From: an uncultured Romboutsia sp.
Lineage (GTDB): Bacteria; Bacillota; Clostridia; Peptostreptococcales; Peptostreptococcaceae
Assembly: GCA_937907205.1 (NCBI GenBank)
Contig: CALESE010000117.1
Span: forward strand, 1 to 7,205
Direction: 5' to 3'
DNA length: 7,205 bases
Part shown: one piece after another, positions 4,304-7,205 of the stretch
Layout: each line of letters opens with the position of its first letter
Position numbering within the stretch: the stretch's first letter is position 1
Made by a program: the position numbers and the translations under genes
Notes under the pieces: generated by a model
What the model was told of the DNA's origin: nothing
Databases searched by the model: none
What the model saw: only the letters and a program-made list of their open reading frames with translations

Positions 4304-4414
4304 ATGAGAACTATGAAGAAAATTCTAAATGCTATTAAGAGAAACATGAAGGTATCTGCAGAACTTGGTTTGATGAACTGCACTGGATCTATACCTTTGT
4401 GGGCAACAAAGTAA
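4304..4414 (+). CDS. candidate microprotein c (36 aa)
   Basis: A 36-residue peptide with the same MRTMKK start as candidate b, followed by a basic helix-like stretch (ILNAIKRNMKV) and a C-terminal half with one cysteine and one tryptophan. It is the last frame before the tandem hairpins at 4440-4498. It could be a functional microprotein or a leader peptide for the gene at 4527. No Shine-Dalgarno is visible. Confidence 0.45.
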   Translation: MRTMKKILNAIKRNMKVSAELGLMNCTGSIPLWATK

Positions 4415-4439
4415 CATTCGACATTTAAGATCCAAAATG

Positions 4440-4462
4440 CCAAAGGAGAATGGCTCCTTTGG
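4440..4462 (+). other. perfect 9-bp hairpin preceding the terminator
   Basis: CCAAAGGAG (4440-4448) pairs with CTCCTTTGG (4454-4462) around loop AATGG. No T-run follows, so it is not itself a standard terminator. It lies 8 nt before the terminator hairpin and may stabilise the 3' end or act in attenuation. Confidence 0.6.
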
Positions 4463-4470
4463 TTGATGCT

Positions 4471-4498
4471 GACAGGACATTATGTTCTGTCATTTTTT
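4471..4498 (+). terminator. intrinsic terminator after the microprotein cluster
   Basis: GACAGGACA (4471-4479) pairs with TGTTCTGTC (4483-4491) with one G:U pair, followed by ATTTTTT (4492-4498). This is a standard Rho-independent layout. It separates the microprotein cluster from the gene at 4527, only 28 nt downstream, so that gene needs read-through or a promoter overlapping the terminator. Confidence 0.85.
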
Positions 4499-4526
4499 GT
4501 ATATTCAGAAAATTTTTATATAAAGA

Positions 4527-4982
4527 ATGACTATAAAAATGGATTTTTCTAAAATGACTGTATGTATAAAGAAAATAGTAAAAGGAAATTTCTTCAGTAA
4601 GCTCATTCAACAGAATTCAGGATATAGCAGTAAAAGCTTCTTTTTAGTTGTTGTTACATTTATTGGTACTTTACTGCTTGCCGTACCAATATTCTCTCTT
4701 ACTATAGAAGCTTGGTACAACCATACTATAACTACTGATTTGACAGCAATGGCAGCTTATATAACAGCAGTAGCAGCTGTTTTCACCTCAGTAGGTCTTA
4801 CAAAAGTGTGGTCAGAAAAATATGAGCATAAACTTCCTGGTCCTGATGGAAAATTTGGAACAAACGATGATATTATCATAAATGTTACAGATGAAGAATA
4901 CAATAAAATATTAGATGTAATGAATAAGCAATGCAATCACCAGGATGGCGGCTGGGATGGCCAGGGAGCGGATAATTGCTAA
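4527..4982 (+). CDS. small two-helix membrane protein, holin-like (151 aa)
   Basis: The product has a basic N-terminus (residues 1-36), two predicted transmembrane segments (about 37-62, SFFLVVVTFIGTLLLAVPIF; about 72-95, LTAMAAYITAVAAVFTSVG) and a polar C-terminal domain of about 55 residues. The short extracytoplasmic or periplasmic hairpin between the helices (EAWYNHTITTD) fits a two-pass protein with both ends on the same side. The C-terminal part contains PGPDGKFGTNDDI, an Asp-rich loop of the type seen in calcium-binding repeats, and a Gly/Asp-rich end flanked by C136 and C151. The size, topology and phage context resemble a holin or other lysis or membrane accessory protein, but no family is recognised. 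Alternative starts at 4539 and 4554 remain possible. It ends TAA TAA and converges on terL. Confidence 0.78.
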   Translation: MTIKMDFSKMTVCIKKIVKGNFFSKLIQQNSGYSSKSFFLVVVTFIGTLLLAVPIFSLTIEAWYNHTITTDLTAMAAYITAVAAVFTSVGLTKVWSEKYEHKLPGPDGKFGTNDDIIINVTDEEYNKILDVMNKQCNHQDGGWDGQGADNC

Positions 4983-5026
4983 TAAGTATAATTTATCAGA
5001 TGACCAAATTATCCGCCATCCTGGTG
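4938..5026. terminator. long inverted repeat between convergent genes
   Basis: CACCAGGATGGCGG (4938-4951) is perfectly complementary to CCGCCATCCTGGTG (5013-5026). GCGGATAATT (4968-4977) is perfectly complementary to AATTATCCGC (5007-5016). The right arms overlap, so the two stems compete. The left arms lie in the last codons of the membrane-protein gene; the right arm lies before the terL stop codon. It is the most GC-rich patch nearby. It probably terminates or stabilises both convergent transcripts, although the T-run (TTTT at 5031-5034 region) is weak. Confidence 0.55.
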
Positions 5027-5036
5027 AATGTTTTGA

Positions 5037-7205
5037 TTAGTTGAATTGTCTGAATCTAGCTCTCAATGGATCTTGGTTATATTGTCCAGGCATATCATAT
5101 ATGCTTGGTTCATTTCCATAACCATTAGGTGATCCATAAAAGTCATTCATAGATGGCAATCCTTGTTGCATACATGTATTGTACATTGTATACATGTTAG
5201 GTATACCGGTACTTGTATTACTTTGTGTTTCTTTATATATATTAGAAGAATTTACAGCAGTATTAGTAGGTAGATTTCTGTTATCCAATGATACTGTTAT
5301 CTGCTTCTCTTCTTTCTTTTTCTGCAATACATTGGACATCATATCTGCTATCTTCTTAAGCATATCTAGTTTCTTCATTTCTGACTCTTCTTTTTCTATT
5401 TGTTCCCATTGCCCAGTAGCTTTCATTTCTATTTCCCATTCTTCTATAAAATCTTTATATTTTGTAGTGTTCTTAAGAAGTGGAAGTTGTACAAAAGTCA
5501 TTATTAAATCATCATGGCCGTATGCTGCGGCATAACTACCATTTCCATTCTTATCTTCAAAATTCTCAAGCTCTGAAACAGTAAGCAAGTCTGTTATTAT
5601 GATATCAAATTTCTCTAACATCATCTTAAGCAATGCACATGCAGATATCTTAGTGGTATGACTTAATCTTATGCCAGGAATTGTCTTGCTGTTTTTGAAT
5701 CCATTCAAATTAGCAATATTATCTTCTTGACTGCCTTTCTTATATCTTATCAAATTGGCTAAGTCAAATTCACCTAATGGGTTTACTTGCCATCTCCAAC
5801 TTGCTTCTGGCATATATTCAGGTTCATTCAAATTCTTAAGATAGTTGTAGAATAAAGCACCATAAGTATTCCATTCTACTGACACTATAGTCTTATTAGG
5901 ATTGAATAGCTGTCCATACAATACCCAAAACTCTAAGCTAGCTTGTTCTAAATCTATAGTATTGCAATGCCAATATCCTATTTGTTCAAACTTGTCTTTT
6001 CCTACTACTTCTATTATGTTGAATGTTGTAAAATCATTACCACCACCTTCTGCTAAGTCAACTAATATGATGAACCATCCAATTTTCAAAAAATGCAAGT
6101 CATAATCTTTTTTGAACTTAAGTTCTGTCTTATGTAAACTGAAATACCAACTGTCATCTGTAGGTGTCTCAAACAAGTAAGTCAAGTCTCTTATCTTACC
6201 TAAGCATTCTCTTGATACAAGACATTTATCTGATGCAGAGAATTGTGTGCCATATTGATAGTAGAAAGCTTCTTCTGAACCTAAGACGCCAACCATCATA
6301 ACTTTCCAAGCATTATCTCTCTTCTTCCAAATGTGATTGTCAGGATCCCATTGAGGAACTTGCCACCAATCTACTTTAAATGGAGCATACATAGACTTTC
6401 CTGTTTCCGCAGCATGCCATAGCTTATAGAACAAATTGAATCCATTTTGTGTTGACATGATACATATATTAGAACTTGTATCTGCAGTAACAGTAGGAAG
6501 AATATTGTTGTAAAACAACTCAACATCATTAGGTGGACACCAAGCAAACTCATCGAGTATCAAGAAGTTTATTGTCTTACCAAGACCAGCAGTAGGAGAG
6601 AAAGCTTCAGTAGATATTGTAGAGTTGTTGTCAAAAGCTATCTCTGACTGATTCCACTTTAAAGTACCAAGCTTCAGATGGTAAGGAAGATACAAATACA
6701 TATCTTTTATCTTCTTTATCAAATCTTGTCCTGCTGGACCAGACTTAGAAAGTATCAATGCATTTCTATCATTTCTGAACAATACTGACCAAAGACAGAA
6801 TATCGCAGTAGTTGTTGAATTGTGACTTAATATTCCATTAGTATAATATCTATGATAAGGGTGATCTACAGAAACATCACACATAGATACTTTTGTTTTA
6901 GATACCGAAACAGACTTTACTATAGATGGCCCTCTATCTGTCATTATCATAGATATGTTTTCTACAAGTTCATCAGCATATACTATATTCAAATTATTAT
7001 CAAATAACATGTGTTTGTCAGCACATTCTATAAAATATCCATTTTCAAGAATTACTTTATATATCTTGAATGGCTTAGTATTGTAAATATATGATATTGG
7101 TTGATATCCAACATCTGTCAATACCTTTATTCCATAATTGGATATATCTATTTCTTTAGTTGTTTTGTAATTGTCAAGAAGTTTTTTCTTCTTAATAAAG
7201 ATATA
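5037..7205 (-). CDS. terL: terminase large subunit, partial, interrupted by an intein
   Basis: The DNA-packaging motor and headful nuclease of a tailed phage. The frame is open to the window edge, so the N-extein and start are missing. Going 5' to 3' on the minus strand, about 129 intein residues end in HN (6819-6821) and the C-extein starts at 6818. Numbering the 593-residue C-extein from its first Ser: STTTAIF completes the Walker A P-loop after an upstream GK; Walker B is FLILDE (D89, E90); the coupling motif is MSTQNG (121-126); the RNase H-like nuclease carries D254 (ILVDLAEGG), E315 (SVEWNTYG) and D436/D437 (GHDDLIM). These match the T4 gp17-type layout. After the nuclease come a charged helical region (456-505) and an Asn/Tyr/Gly/Met-rich tail (510-593). 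The stop is TAA. The motor should be inactive until the intein is removed. Confidence 0.95.
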   Translation of the reverse strand, partial: YIFIKKKKLLDNYKTTKEIDISNYGIKVLTDVGYQPISYIYNTKPFKIYKVILENGYFIECADKHMLFDNNLNIVYADELVENISMIMTDRGPSIVKSVSVSKTKVSMCDVSVDHPYHRYYTNGILSHNSTTTAIFCLWSVLFRNDRNALILSKSGPAGQDLIKKIKDMYLYLPYHLKLGTLKWNQSEIAFDNNSTISTEAFSPTAGLGKTINFLILDEFAWCPPNDVELFYNNILPTVTADTSSNICIMSTQNGFNLFYKLWHAAETGKSMYAPFKVDWWQVPQWDPDNHIWKKRDNAWKVMMVGVLGSEEAFYYQYGTQFSASDKCLVSRECLGKIRDLTYLFETPTDDSWYFSLHKTELKFKKDYDLHFLKIGWFIILVDLAEGGGNDFTTFNIIEVVGKDKFEQIGYWHCNTIDLEQASLEFWVLYGQLFNPNKTIVSVEWNTYGALFYNYLKNLNEPEYMPEASWRWQVNPLGEFDLANLIRYKKGSQEDNIANLNGFKNSKTIPGIRLSHTTKISACALLKMMLEKFDIIITDLLTVSELENFEDKNGNGSYAAAYGHDDLIMTFVQLPLLKNTTKYKDFIEEWEIEMKATGQWEQIEKEESEMKKLDMLKKIADMMSNVLQKKKEEKQITVSLDNRNLPTNTAVNSSNIYKETQSNTSTGIPNMYTMYNTCMQQGLPSMNDFYGSPNGYGNEPSIYDMPGQYNQDPLRARFRQFN
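6819..7205 (-). other. intein C-terminal part in the TerL P-loop, endonuclease-free
   Basis: A Hint-fold protein-splicing element. The visible part contains block B (GYFIECADKHMLFD, with the conserved His), a short linker with a YADEL..NISMIMTDRG strand pair, block F (CDVSVDHPYHRYY) and block G (NGILSHN), with penultimate His, terminal Asn and a Ser as the +1 nucleophile. Only about 44 residues lie between the block B His and block F, so no LAGLIDADG or HNH domain fits there. The N-terminal part with block A and the catalytic Cys or Ser lies beyond the window. The insertion point is between the P-loop Lys and Ser, a known hotspot for inteins in ATPases. Whether it is contiguous or split near its N-terminus cannot be seen here. 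Confidence 0.9.

Noticed and set aside
5179..6105. Plus-strand frames opposite terL
   Set aside because: They are antisense shadows of a strongly conserved TerL frame, rich in Ser, Cys and Phe from complementing its codons.

Overview
The window reads as a piece of an AT-rich tailed dsDNA phage (Caudoviricetes). The anchor is a terminase large subunit (TerL) on the minus strand with Walker B, coupling and RNase H-like nuclease motifs. Its gene is interrupted by an intein exactly in the ATPase P-loop. A ten-member tRNA array, a free-standing homing-type endonuclease and several tiny ORFs fit the same picture. Start codons lack recognisable Shine-Dalgarno sequences and sit in A/T-only leaders, which is typical of Bacteroidota and their phages (crAss-like and other large phages). 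The host assignment is inference. No recoded stop codon is needed to read any gene.

Layout. 1-241: AT-rich leader with several hairpins. 242-463 (+): small hypothetical protein. 521-2981 (+): tRNA array in the order Glu(UUC), [endonuclease gene 604-1647], Tyr(GUA), Asp(GUC), Gln(UUG), Ile(GAU), Ile(UAU), a degenerate CAU tRNA, Asn(GUU), Ala(UGC), Thr(UGU). The spacers are unusually rich in inverted repeats, including a tandemly duplicated hairpin element at 1741-1877. 2992-3025: perfect palindromic bidirectional terminator. 3022-3876 (-): unknown protein with an acidic linker. 3877-4057: divergent promoter region. 4058-4414 (+): three candidate microproteins of 32-36 codons. 4440-4498: tandem hairpins, the second a classical intrinsic terminator. 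4527-4982 (+): small two-helix membrane protein. 4938-5026: long inverted repeat between convergent genes. 5037-7205 (-): TerL, running off the window inside the intein.

How it fits together. TerL is the packaging motor and should become active only after protein splicing rebuilds its P-loop. The tRNA array would supplement host decoding; AUA is visibly common in these genes and one tRNA reads it directly. The PD-(D/E)XK endonuclease looks like a mobile element lodged between two tRNA genes. The least explained signals are the structured tRNA spacers, the swapped T-loop shared by tRNA-Ala and tRNA-Thr, the near-uniform T before and C after the tRNA genes, and the microprotein cluster.
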